Origin: Pyrus communis
Lineage: Eukaryota; Streptophyta; Magnoliopsida; Rosales; Rosaceae
DNA: 64,000 bases
Direction: 5' to 3'
Assembly (NCBI RefSeq): GCF_963583255.1
Contig: NC_084813.1
Span: 10,216,001-10,280,000 of the forward strand
This document shows positions 47,500 to 57,641 of this stretch, one piece after another. The first letter of the stretch is position 1. Every line of letters begins with the position of its first letter. Under the pieces are notes generated by a model. That model did not search any database and had not been told where the DNA came from. It saw only the letters and a program-made list of their open reading frames with translations. The position numbers were made by a program, and so were the translations under genes.

Positions 47500-49046
47500 A
47501 CCCATGCATTCATACACAAAAAACACATCTCATTTTCATACACAACACATCACAAACACATCCAATCTTCCCTCATTGCCGTGAGCTACCATTCCCTTAT
47601 AATCCAAACACCACTCCTCATCCATTTCCATAATTCCCCAATCCATTCAACACACCAACAACATCCCTTAGACCTTGTGCTACGACGAAGAGGAAGATAA
47701 GAGGGCCTAAACGTTCATACAATTCAAGTTTGAGTTGTTGGAATGTTTAGGTGTTTCTTTGATTCTCTTTGTTTTGTACCATGAGGAACTTCCTCTCGGC
47801 TTCATTCCATTAGATACACTCTCCCATTTCTTAAAGGATTTCGACATCAGTTTTGCTTCAAGGGTTCTTTCTTCTTAATCCTATGTTCACTCATGTTATA
47901 TATTTTTATGTCAAACCTTTTGTAAACATGAAGTGTAACTAATCTCTCTCTAGGGATTCGATGTAGCCTTGCAAGATTGCCATGTAGTTAATTCGGAATT
48001 CTCATTTAATCTATCTATTTCTTGTTTCATTCTCCGATTTAATTGTGACTTAGTGTGTTGATTTTAATGCTTGATCATCATTTGAATTAACCACAGGTTG
48101 TTTAGCCAAGATTAAAGCACACATCATGCATAATCTTGGTAGATATGTGAATGAATGAAGGGAATGTTTTGCAAACATCCTGCCGAGTGTTCCCTTTGGT
48201 TTTGTGAAAGTTTCTTGTGCACTACATAGTCTTGATTAGGAACCAAAGTTGCACATCACAATTAGGCTCATGATTAGAGACATTTGATCAAATCCACACA
48301 TCATATGGCTGATTATATCTAAGTGAAACAAACCCAAGAAATAAGTAGAGGGATGAGTATAATCTGACTTAACAAGCATGGACTTGGCTTAGCAATGGTG
48401 AAATCGAATCTCTAGCTTCATCTCCATTTGTGCTATCTCTTTTTATTAGTTGTTGATTCATTCATTTTGTGTTTACTTCATTTCCTTATGCTTTAATTTA
48501 CAATCTGTCATTTAGTTTAATCAAAACCTAAATCCCCCTTTACCTTATTGTTCAATTTAGTTAGAAATCAATTTAGTTTATGCTTTAAAGCATTTTGAGT
48601 CTTTGGTTTATCTTAGTGTTTTAAAGTTTAGTTTTGCATTCTTTGAGTCTAGTATAGTGTTTTAGATTGTGTTTTTAGCGTTTTTGAGTCAAATCCAAGT
48701 GATTAACAATCCCTCCTAATCCCCGGTCCAGAACGATCCCTACTTACATACTTACTACAATTGTCAAAAAGAGGGTTTAATTTGTGTGCGTATAATTCTC
48801 GCATCAACAATCAATTAAGACTCTAGCAAAACAACCAAGAATGTTCAACGTACCCATAATCAAGTCCGGGTTGTTCTGAGCGTCCTGCAGAGAAATATTG
48901 TGAAGACGCCCCTGTCCCTGCTGACGCCCGCCGCGGCCTCTGTTCGCCTGAACGCCGCATCCCTGAGCACCACGCCCCTGACTGGGCTGGCCCGACTATC
49001 TCGAAGACCCTGCACTGCTAGTGGCAATCTCCCCCTGCTGATACTG

Positions 49047-50278
49047 TCATCCCTGATACCACTGAGAACCACCCGCTGGAGCTGGAGGATACGGCATATA
49101 GCCGCCTGAATACTGGGGATAGCCACCCTGGGAATAGGGATCCTGAGGGTGCTGATACTGCCCCGGAGCATAAGGGACAGCATCACCCTGATAGTGGTAA
49201 GCACCACCTCGACCCGTCTGGCCGTAACTACTAGGACCCTGGATCTGCTGGAGTGGTGCAGGTGGTGGCATAAAGGTCTGCTGTGGTTTCTGCTGCTGCT
49301 GACCCTGGGGACAATTCGCCGCTCTATGTCCCAACTGTCCACACGTGAAGCACCCACTGCTACCACGTCTACACTCGCCGAAATGCCGGTTGTTACACCT
49401 GCGGCAAATAGGGGCTCTGCCTCGACCACCATCGCCCTGCCTCTGGCCTCTAGCGCCACCAGAAAATCTACCTCCACGACCCTGTCCAGTGGCACTGAAG
49501 CTGCCACTCGAAGAACTCGAGCTAGCACCACCCCTCTTGAAGTTCTGAGTCTGACAGGGCCCAAGCGATGCCTGACCTTTGCCTTTGTCATCTTTCTTCT
49601 GGTTGCCGTCCTTCTCTTCATCAGTGTCGCTTGACATATTCTCAGAGTCCTCGATCCTCAACAGTATCTCACAGAAGTCCCGGTAAGTCTCGCTGTGGAC
49701 AGTAGACGCCATAGAACGCCACTTCTTCCTGGTGCCCAAACGGAAAAGACGAAGCATCTCCGCCGGATTACCAGCGACATCAGGATGGTAACGAGACAAG
49801 TCCGTAAACTTACGGTAGTATTCATTCGCTGACATCTTCCGCTGTTTTAGCTCGGTAAACTCCTGCTTCTTGCGGTCAATGTACTCAGGGGGCACATACC
49901 TTCTCCTAAACAACTCCGTAAAAACATTCCAATCAGTCCTCTGATCCGGAGTCAACCTACGAAGCTCCTGCTCCCACCAAGTTGCCGACTCCGTATCCAG
50001 AAACCATGCGGTCGTCTCGACCCACCTCTCCATAGGCAAGTTCCCCTGATTATGCAGCACACGGAAAGTCTTCTCTATGTGTTCTAGCCAGCGCTCTGCG
50101 CCCTCGTGCCCCTCACTGCCCTTAAACTTATCAAACTTCAGATTGTACATAGTCTCCAGAGGAGTCCTCTGGGAGGGTGCATCACTGACTGAAGGGCTGT
50201 AGCAAAAGCTTCCCCCAACTGAGTAATATCGGGGAAACTAGGCTCAGAAGAGCGACGGGGTTCCCGACGAGGAGGCAT
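49047..50278 (-). pseudogene. gag: gag of the Tekay-type element
   Basis: The open stretch 50150-49047 carries the capsid part ('KFDKFKGSEGHEGAERWLEH', 'FLDTESATWWEQEL', 'WNVFTELFRRRYVPPEYIDR', 'EYYRKFTDLSRYHPDV'), a glycine-rich linker and a zinc knuckle 'CFTCGQLGHRAANC' (CX2CX4HX4C), which packages the RNA. The likely start ATG is at 50278 (MPPRREPRRSSE), but that frame runs into a stop at about 50150 and must shift by one base between about 50190 and 50150, so gag has a frameshift near its N-terminus. After 49047 the same frame goes on through two stops (49046 region and about 49010) into the protease head. Confidence 0.9.
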
Positions 50279-50342
50279 AATTCTGACAGAAGACACCAAA
50301 ACCATTAGAATACTCACAAGGACACAGGACTGCCAAACCTAG

Positions 50343-50354
50343 GCTCTGATACCA
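50343..50354 (-). other. Primer-binding site for initiator tRNA-Met
   Basis: On minus, TGGTATCAGAGC starts a few bases after the 5' LTR end. This is the standard plant sequence complementary to the 3' end of initiator tRNA-Met, where reverse transcription starts. Confidence 0.92.
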
Positions 50355-50357
50355 AAC

Positions 50358-52588
50358 TGACACACCCCGACCGAGATCGGAGCGTGCTGGCCGTCACACA
50401 AAGGTGACGTAGCCACGTGCACGTGCGGAAGCTAATAAAGTAGTAATATAAAAGTACGAGTAATTAAAAACTAGCATACAAGGTACTAAAACAAGTGCTA
50501 GTAAGTGAGATACAATTTCAGAGCAGGTCTATAGCAGCCCAAACGAAAAAGACAACAGTAGTACGCCCGAAGGCGACCCTACAATGGGGAGTGTCTGTCA
50601 GAAACGCCGGAAAGCCCTCAGGGGAAACCACCGCAACGGCTAAGCAACTAGAACCTGGAGGGGCGCAAAACAAAAGCGTGAGTGGGCAAAAACAAAGCTC
50701 TTTGAAAACCATTTAGCAAAATACATTCTAACCCCTCGCCGTAAAACCTGTATACTTCCCAAAAAATAAACATATAAACGTATGTATAAACATGCCAAAC
50801 ATGCTCAAGGGTATGCCAATCATGCTCAAGATATGCCATGCCAAAGCCTCATAATGAATGTAAGTGCCCAGGTATAAATCATATCAACATCATAACATCT
50901 GGCAGCCGGAGTCACCTAACGTGACCTGTACGGCTGCATCTAAAGCTCAAATCTCAACTCTATAACTGAACCTACCCACGAGTCGGAACCACTCAAGGTG
51001 GTCTGTACGACAGGCCTGGGTGTAACATATATATACGCTCTAGTGCTACGATCACGTGAAGGCTGTGCGAATAATCGCGAGTCACCTACGAGTCGGAACC
51101 ACCTAATGTGGTCTGTACGACAGGCCTATGCACCTAACTTGGATCCAAGCTGAGCGTGTGGTGCGGGAGGTGAACATCACGTGAAGGACTGTGCCCTACT
51201 CTGGGCGGGAGCACTAACACCGGGGGTGCAGGTTATGAGCTTTCTAAGTCTTTCAAACTACTGCTGAAAGTAAATATGAATACCACTTACCTGGCACTTA
51301 CCTGTGCGTGCACAGCACCCAATATGCATATATATGTATGCCACTACTAATGCGTGCAATGATGCATAAACGATAATAATAACATGCATGGCATAAGGCA
51401 AATAACCCTTTTTAAATCAATTTCTGGGAATATAGATGTATATAGGTATATACGGAAAACAAAAGCCCACTCACTGGTATGTAGAAGGGTCGTAGCCCCC
51501 CTGCCTCGCGTGTGCACGCTCGTCCTCGGGGTACGTGTCACCTAGATGCGAAACAACTATAAAAACGTTAACTTTAAAGCACATAACCAACTTCTCGTAA
51601 TAACTTCTCATACATTGCTCAAAATGGACAAATGAATATACCAACGTGCTCTACACAACCTCAGGATCACAACCATATTTTTAGAATAATTTTCCTCCGC
51701 CGCACGCGCCCCCACGCGCCGGCCAAGGCACGGACCTACGCGCCCCCCACGCGCGGCCACGTGCCATGCACACTGACGGTGTTAACAGACGCCGTCAGGA
51801 ATATTCCGTTAAACTGACGGAATATTCTGTTAAACCTAACTGACGCCGTCACTGCCGTTAGGAATATTCCGTTAAACTTAACGGAATATTCTCCTTTCTT
51901 CTCCGATCTAACCTCGCCGGACTCCGGCCACCGGAAAACTGGGAAAGTTTAAAACTCACTATTCTCCGTCGTTTTTCATCCATTTTTCACGTATTTTATA
52001 CCAAAATGAAGCCCTAAACCTCAACTACCACGTTGGACTAGTTTTAGAGCCTAAAAACAACGGAATCAAACTTTCCAAAATATGAAAATTCGGCCAAACT
52101 TACAGTTCGTGATTTCGACGTCCAAATCCGTCCAACGATGCACTCCCAAGCTCCTTGGGACCTCACCAACACATCTACAAGCTTCAAATGTCCAAAAACT
52201 AAGTAAATTAATGTTGCATGAACAGTACTCAAATCGGAATTTAAGAAATCGACGTGAAAACGTCGATGTTCTTACCTGAAAAGGGTATATTCGTGCTCCC
52301 CTCGACCTCACGATCACAACTGCACCCTTGGTTTCCTCGATCTGCTACGGTATAATGGTTCTTGGTGTGTGTCCGTACATTTACAGTGGAAATGGGGGCT
52401 CGGGGGAGAGAGAGACAGGGAGAAGACAGAGGGAGAAGGAGATAGGGACAGTGTATGTGTGTGTGTGTGTGTGTGTGGCCCAACACATGCCAACACCACA
52501 CCACCCACCAACAAAATAACAAAACGAACTAGGGGCTAAAATGTCATTTCACTAGTACGTTTTAATAATCCCGGGACGGGATGTCACA
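50358..52588 (-). mobile_element. 5' LTR of the Tekay-type element
   Basis: 2,231 bp, TGTGACATCCCG at the minus-strand start (52588) and GGGGTGTGTCA at its end (50358). Contains the 'GGAATATTCCGTTA' palindromes (51795-51892) and two copies of the 'ACGAGTCGGAACCAC' ... 'GGTCTGTACGACAGGCCT' block (about 50978-51016 and 51089-51125). Confidence 0.95.
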
Positions 52589-52741
52589 TTGCGTGACAAA
52601 CCATGCGCGCCCAAAATTTCGTTGCGTAAGGTTTTGCGTGGCGAACTTGTACTTTGCGCAACAAACTTATTTCGTCGTGCAAAGTGTTTTTTGTAGTAAG
52701 GTCATCAAGAAGGTGTGCTGGTAAATACCACATGATACATA

Positions 52742-52908
52742 AATTTTAGGGAACTTTAACGAAAAGCTCCCGATACTGTTCACTTTAACGAAAAACCACA
52801 TTTTTACAAAAAAAAGTCAATTCTGGTACTATTCACTTTACCCTTTATTTTATCCTTATCGTTAAAACTCAAAGTTTTCAAACTCTTTTCATTAGTTTTC
52901 CTTAAATT
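52742..52908. mobile_element. Short MITE-like repeat
   Basis: About 167 bp, starting 'GGGAACTTTAACGAAAAGC' and ending 'CTCTTTTCATTAGTTTTCC', imperfect inverted ends. The body 'TACTGTTCACTTTAACG' and 'CTGGTACTATTCACTTTACC' repeats within itself. I remember this sequence as very common in apple and relatives. No coding capacity; target duplication not certain. Confidence 0.6.
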
Positions 52909-53232
52909 TTATGAGTTATTTTGCTATGATTGGATAACAAAAAAAAAAAAAAAAGAACAAAAACTTGTATGAATTGTTAATGACTTCAAAAAAAGTCATG
53001 TAGGAAAAATTATTCTTTGAATAGTGCAAGGTAACTTTTTAGAGTGAGAATTACTACTTAGGACTTACGCAAACTTGAACTTTTTAATTGTGATATACAG
53101 CAAGTGAACATTTATTTAAGTGTGTCCTCGTTCATTTGTATGGTTAAGCAACGTCAAAGTCAAGATAAAGCCAGATAGATGACTTGCATGCAAGTGTGCA
53201 TAAATGAAGGGATGTGCTGATCACGACAGGAG
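52909..53232. other. Gene-free stretch upstream of the receptor kinase
   Basis: AT-rich sequence with an A-run at about 52940. No gene. It is distal promoter sequence of the kinase gene if that gene has no nearer upstream limit. Confidence 0.4.
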
Positions 53233-53241
53233 CATTGAATT

Positions 53242-53435
53242 GGAACGGGATCTGGATCCCTTCCACCAAATCCTCCCCATCAATTAATCGGGATCCTTGA
53301 AATTTAATCAAACGACTAAAGTTATTATAACTTTTTAAGTGGGTCCCTATTTTTAGCCATTTGATCAAATTTCAAGGATCCAGATTAGTTGATGGGGACG
53401 ATTTGGTGGAAGGGATCCGGAGAGGATCCCTTTCC
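53242..53435. mobile_element. Mutator-type MITE in the kinase promoter
   Basis: 194 bp with long inverted arms: left 'GGATCCCTTCCACCAAATC' and right 'GATTTGGTGGAAGGGATCC' types (53256-53275 and 53400-53420). Flanked by a perfect 9-bp repeat CATTGAATT (53233-53241 and 53436-53444), the duplication length of Mutator elements. It lies about 300 bp upstream of the kinase start codon. Confidence 0.82.
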
Positions 53436-53679
53436 CATTGAATTTACCAGTTCTGAGTACGTACCAATTAGGGTTAGAGAAAGAAAATAGACTAAGTCTC
53501 TAATTGTTAATATATTTCTCATTTGACTGCTTTGGCAGTATATATATGAACTACAAGTTGATTTCCATGGAAATTCTCCACATGCAAAAATTCTTTTTAC
53601 AAACACAAACAAATTTGACTAAGTATCCAATAATATCTCTTTTTTTTCTTTTTTTTACAATAATTCTACTACTTTGGCA

Positions 53680-53690
53680 ATATATATTGC
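53680..53690 (+). promoter_or_regulatory. Candidate TATA box of the receptor kinase
   Basis: CAATATATATTG, about 50 bases before the start codon at 53736. If it is the TATA box the 5'-UTR is very short (about 20-25 bases). A similar TATATATA at about 53540 could serve instead. Confidence 0.35.
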
Positions 53691-53735
53691 AAGACTATTC
53701 ATGGAGAACATGCTTGAAGCTCAACTTAGAGAGAA

Positions 53736-56700
53736 ATGGGAATGTTGAAAAACCTTCGATTTGTATTCGTTTGCTGTTTTTCTATTATACTTCTAGTTCA
53801 TGCACAAGATGATCAATCAGGTAAAACATTTGATCATCTAAAACTTGAAAATTTTGTTCATAACTGTCCACCAGTCTTGTTGCTAACTTACCGTCTCCGA
53901 ACACTCAGGTTTCATCAGCTTGGACTGTGGACAGCCATCAAATTCTAGCTACTCTGAGTCAACAACCGGCATTGACTACATTTCAGATGCAACCTTCATA
54001 AGCACTGGTGTGAGCAAAAGCGTAGCACCTGCATACAAAGCTACTTATCAGCTACAGGCAGCTTATGTCAGGAGCTTTCCTCTGGGGGTCAAGAACTGTT
54101 ACAAAGTAAACATCACAAAGAACACCAAGTATTTAATCCGAGCGGCTTTCCTGTATGGTAATTATGACGGCCTAAATAAGCCGCCAAAGTTTGATCTTGT
54201 CATCGGAGCTAGTTACTGGGATTCAGTGGCATTTACTGATGCATCTTTAATTACCATCAAAGAAGTTGTTCACATTCCCACGTTAGACTACATAACTGTG
54301 TGTTTACTCAACAAGGGAACCGGAACACCATTCATTTCATCATTGGAATTCAGGCCTTTGAAAAACACTACGTATCTGACTCCAACGGGTTCATTGGCAC
54401 TTTCCCTTCGATTAGATGTCGGTTCAACAGTTAATCAAGCATACAGGTAAGGTCATTTCAGTAGTACTGGTTTTAATTATATTCTATTTGCTCCGATACT
54501 GACAATAAGTAGTACTTTTACTTAATTAAGGTATCCCTATGATGCTTTGGATCGGTTTTGGCAACCCTTCAACTTGAATAAGTGGACGCAGTTAGCTACC
54601 TCGCTTACCGTTGATGCTCAAAGTCACAATGATTACCAAGTACCATCTATCGTAACGAGATCTGCCAGCACGCCTCTAGATCCTAGTGATACGATGGACT
54701 TCAATTGGAATGCCCCGGATACAAGTACTCAATACTATATCTTCATTCACTTTGCTGAACTCCAGCTGCTTAAAGCGAACCAGTCCAGATCATTCAATAT
54801 CACGTTGAATGGAGATCATTGGTTTGGACCTTTTGTCCCGGCTTACTTATCCACAATCACTGTGTTTAGCCCCTCAGCCTTAACCGGAGGCAATTATAGT
54901 TTCTCACTTGTTCAAACGGAGAATTCAACTCTCCCACCAATTCTCAACGCCATGGAGATCTACACATTGATAGATTTATCACAATCTGAAACCAATACAG
55001 ATGATGGTAAATCAATCATTTCAACATCTTCTAGTCAATTTCTTCCACTAAATTCGTGTATTTGCTTTATTAAATTGACTGCTACATGAATATGCCTGTG
55101 AAAATACTAGTGTCTGCCATCACAAACATAAAGTCAACATATGGAGTGGACAAAGATTGGCAAGGAGACCCATGTACTCCTGAAGGCTACATGTGGGAAG
55201 GTCTAAATTGTACCTTCAACGGTTCCCCCAGAATTATATCCTTGTAAGTTTAAGCAGGTCTTTCTTGTTTTAGAAAGCAACGATTTTTATCGTAACTTCG
55301 TTAATTAACAAAATTATCGAACTTTTATTTAGGGACCTGTCCTCGAGTGGATTGACCGGGGAGATAATTTCATATATATCTGACCTTGCCGTGTTACAAT
55401 CTTTGTAAGTATCACATCATCACAAGCTCAATGGTTCATATATTTCTCATAATGGGTACTAACAGTGTGAATCTTTCTTAACTCAGGGATTTATCAAACA
55501 ACAGCTTAACTGGATCAATACCTGAATTTCTGTCTAAAATGCCAAACCTGAAAGTCCTGTAAGTACCTTCGATTGGAATAGTTACTCCAAATTCCATGGT
55601 TAAGTAGAAAATGAGGTGATCAATAACTTTGCTCTTCCTTTGCAGTAACTTAGAAAGAAACAAGTTCAACGGTTCAGTTCCAGCCGACCTCATTGAAAGA
55701 TCGAAAAGTGGTTCGCTATCATTGAGGTTTGTTTCTGGCCAAAACCATTTTTCTAGTATATTGCCTTAACATTTCCTTTTCCTCTTCTTTTCATTACAAT
55801 TTTCATTGCTTTGATAAACGCTGTGATACCGACTGTATATTCATCAACCTTGTCAATGCTAGTGTTGGAGAAAATGCAGACCTATGTGCAGAAAATTCAT
55901 GCAAAAAAGAGGAGACAAAAAAAAAGAAGAAGAACATAATTGTTCCAATAGTAACAGCAATTGGTGGATTTTTTATTCTTGTGGTACTTGTAGTGTCTAT
56001 ATTCATGTGGCTAAAAAGAGGAAGGAAACAAGAAGGTAAATCCAGAATATATGTTCTGAAGTAAATAGAGCGAACACATGTTCTGATGCTTATGAAACTT
56101 TTGATGATCTATTTAAACAGTTGTAACAGCAGTTTCACATCAACCCAACAATCAAGTTGATTCATTGGAGTCCAAAAAACGACAGTTTACATACTTGGAC
56201 GTCCTGCAGATTACAAACAACTTTCAGACAATTATTGGCAGAGGTGGATTCGGAAAAGTTTACCATGGTTTTGTCGATGATACTCAAGTAGCTGTAAAGA
56301 TGCTTTCTCCAACATCAGGTCAAGGATACCAACAGTTTCAAGCAGAGGCATGTCCCAAGAACCGATACAGAAACTTTAATGAACTAATTTCTACGAACAA
56401 AATTTGACTTTGAATCTTAAATTGCAGGTCAAACTTCTAATCAGAGTTCATCACAGAAACTTGACAAGTCTTGTGGGATACTGCAACGAAGGAACCAACA
56501 TGGCGCTCATCTATGAATTTATGGCCAACGGAAATTTGGACTCGCATCTTCTAGGTATGGTAGAAACTTGACAATGCAAACACATTAAAGTTTGAAATTT
56601 TACCTAGTTTTATTGAAACATTTAACCAATATAAATTGGTTATTTTCAATACTATTGTACAGGTGAGAATAATAATGCAAATGTTTTGACTTGGGAAGGT

Positions 56701-57641
56701 AGACTCCAAATAGCAACAGATGCAGCACAAGGTTACCCAGTAAACTTGGGCAAAATCCAAAATTCCAAACTTATTCAACGCTTTCCTATTTTGTTTCCCG
56801 TAACAAATTAAAGAGTGAATTTGAAATGTAGGATTGGAGTACCTTCACAATGGTTGCAAGCCACCCATAGTCCACAGAGATGTGAAGACAACAAACATTT
56901 TGCTAGCCGAAAATTTCCAAGCAAAATTAGCTGATTTTGGTCTGTCCAGAATTTTCCCAACTGATGGAGGCACTCATATGTCTACTGCTGTAGCTGGAAC
57001 CCCAGGATACCTTGATCCCGAGTAAGTCTCTATTTCATTTTGTCAATATCGATTTTCATACTCTAGTTTTTTCTGATTGCAGCCCTCCCTTTGTTTTTAC
57101 GCTTTGATTATTCTCCTTTTTTTCACTCACAAAAAATAAGAGGAGCGAATAGATATGATAAAATGGGCGTGTACACCTTGTATGCACGCTTTCTAAATGG
57201 TACACTTGAGTAACATTGGTCTGGATTTGCAGGTACCACACAACAGGTTGGCTCAATGAGAAGAGTGATGTTTATAGCTTCGGAGTTGTTCTGTTGGAGA
57301 TCATCACTGGCCGCCCTGCGATATCAAAAACACAGGAGAAGGTTCATGTAAATCAATGGGTTAGCTCCATGCTTGCTAGAGGGGATATCAAAACTATTCT
57401 AGATCCGAGATTACGTGGAGATTATGAAATCAACTCTGCCTGGAAGGCTGTTGAACTAGCAATGAATTGTGTGTCGAATACATCCAACAAAAGGCCAAAC
57501 ATGAGTGAGGTAGTCAGAGGGCTTAAGGATTGTTTAGAAGTTGAGTTGGCTCGAACGAATGTCAACCGTGTGACTGAATCAACAGATTCAGTTATTTACT
57601 CTATGAATGTGACTACGGAACTTAGTCCTTTGGCAAGGTAG
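53736..57641 (+). CDS. Malectin-like LRR receptor kinase, 13 exons
   Basis: A transmembrane receptor kinase of the LRR-I type (relatives of Arabidopsis IOS1, FRK1/SIRK). Exons: 53736-53820, 53909-54446, 54531-55006, 55111-55243, 55333-55404, 55487-55558, 55646-55726, 55863-56035, 56121-56347, 56428-56554, 56663-56731, 56832-57021, 57233-57641. They join to 2,652 bases (883 residues plus stop), a usual length for this family, with no stop or frameshift. Signal peptide 1-23; malectin-like domain about 30-355; 'WQGDPC' at 383-388; three LRRs about 410-482, two of them on 72-bp exons; membrane span about 511-535; kinase with glycine loop 583-590, VAVK lysine 603, HRD 699-701 (RD type) and DFG 719-721. 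All introns are GT-AG except intron 9 (GC-AG). The exon joins were inferred by eye from frame and family wording, so one or two edges could be off. Confidence 0.93.
56348..56427 (+). other. GC-AG intron in the kinase gene
   Basis: The exon end CAGAG is followed by GCATGT and the acceptor is TTGCAG. Only this donor keeps the frame (QFQAE then [12 protein letters not shown], the wording expected in the kinase). The nearest GT (56352) would shift it. GC-AG introns are a known minority class. Confidence 0.8.

Larger units (their letters stand above)
46819..48806 (+). mobile_element. Solo LTR nested in the Tekay-type protease
   Basis: TGATAGGAGC at 46819 to CGCATCA at 48806, perfect 5-bp duplication ACAAT (46814-46818 and 48807-48811). 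It is the same family as 7273-10461 but in the other orientation and without its internal duplication. The TATA box (TATAAAA, 47493-47499) sets the transcription direction as plus, opposite to the host element. A tandem array of 'CACATGCACTTACTCTTTCA'-type units lies at 47140-47300. No coding capacity. Confidence 0.88.
46214..49046 (-). pseudogene. pol: Retropepsin-like protease, interrupted by a solo LTR
   Basis: The frame leaving gag reads 'DAQNNPDLIMGTL' and 'CFARVLIDC' up to 48807, where the solo LTR starts; beyond it (46818 downward) the frame resumes 'CGATHFVISHTF' and later 'VDFDVILGTDWLHFYRANID'. The catalytic motif of retroviral-type aspartic proteases (D-S/C-G-A-T/S-H) is therefore cut inside the active site. 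There is a further stop right after 'HTFAQVT'. The stretch ends at a stop at 46214-46216, in front of the reverse transcriptase. No active protease can be made. Confidence 0.88.
41290..52588 (-). mobile_element. Tekay/Del-type Ty3/Gypsy retrotransposon, full length
   Basis: An 11,299-bp element with 5' LTR 50358-52588 and 3' LTR 41290-43412. The perfect 5-bp duplication TTGCG (41285-41289 and 52589-52593) lies in CACTA-like subterminal repeats. On minus, in order: primer-binding site, gag, protease (split), reverse transcriptase, RNase H, integrase, a C-terminal chromodomain-like region and polypurine tract. Domain order with integrase last marks Ty3/Gypsy; the end '[17 protein letters not shown]' is the chromovirus (Tekay/Del) type. 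A 1,988-bp solo LTR of another family is inserted at 46819-48806. LTRs agree at over 99% of aligned positions by eye, so the insertion is young, yet several stops and one frameshift make it dead. Confidence 0.95.
38944..52698. mobile_element. CACTA-like element, heavily nested
   Basis: Left end CACTAGTAAAAAAAACC and right end GTTTTTTGTAGTA (reverse complement TACTACAAAAAAC), so the right terminal base of CACTA has changed. Both ends and the interior carry many copies of 'TTCGTCGCGCAAAG' and 'TTTGCG.GACGAA' in both orientations (38960-41285 and 52594-52690), the subterminal repeats expected of En/Spm elements. Own sequence is about 2.1 kb: it holds a pyrimidine-rich leader (39960-40190) and no transposase, so it is non-autonomous. 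The rest of the span is inserted elements. The 3-bp flanks do not match (CCA and AGG), which leaves the outer limits uncertain. Confidence 0.6.

Noticed and set aside
48860..49634. 253-codon minus frame and 161-codon plus frame over gag
   Set aside because: They are shadow frames of the gag glycine/glutamine-rich region in other frames and strands; the real frame has the zinc knuckle.
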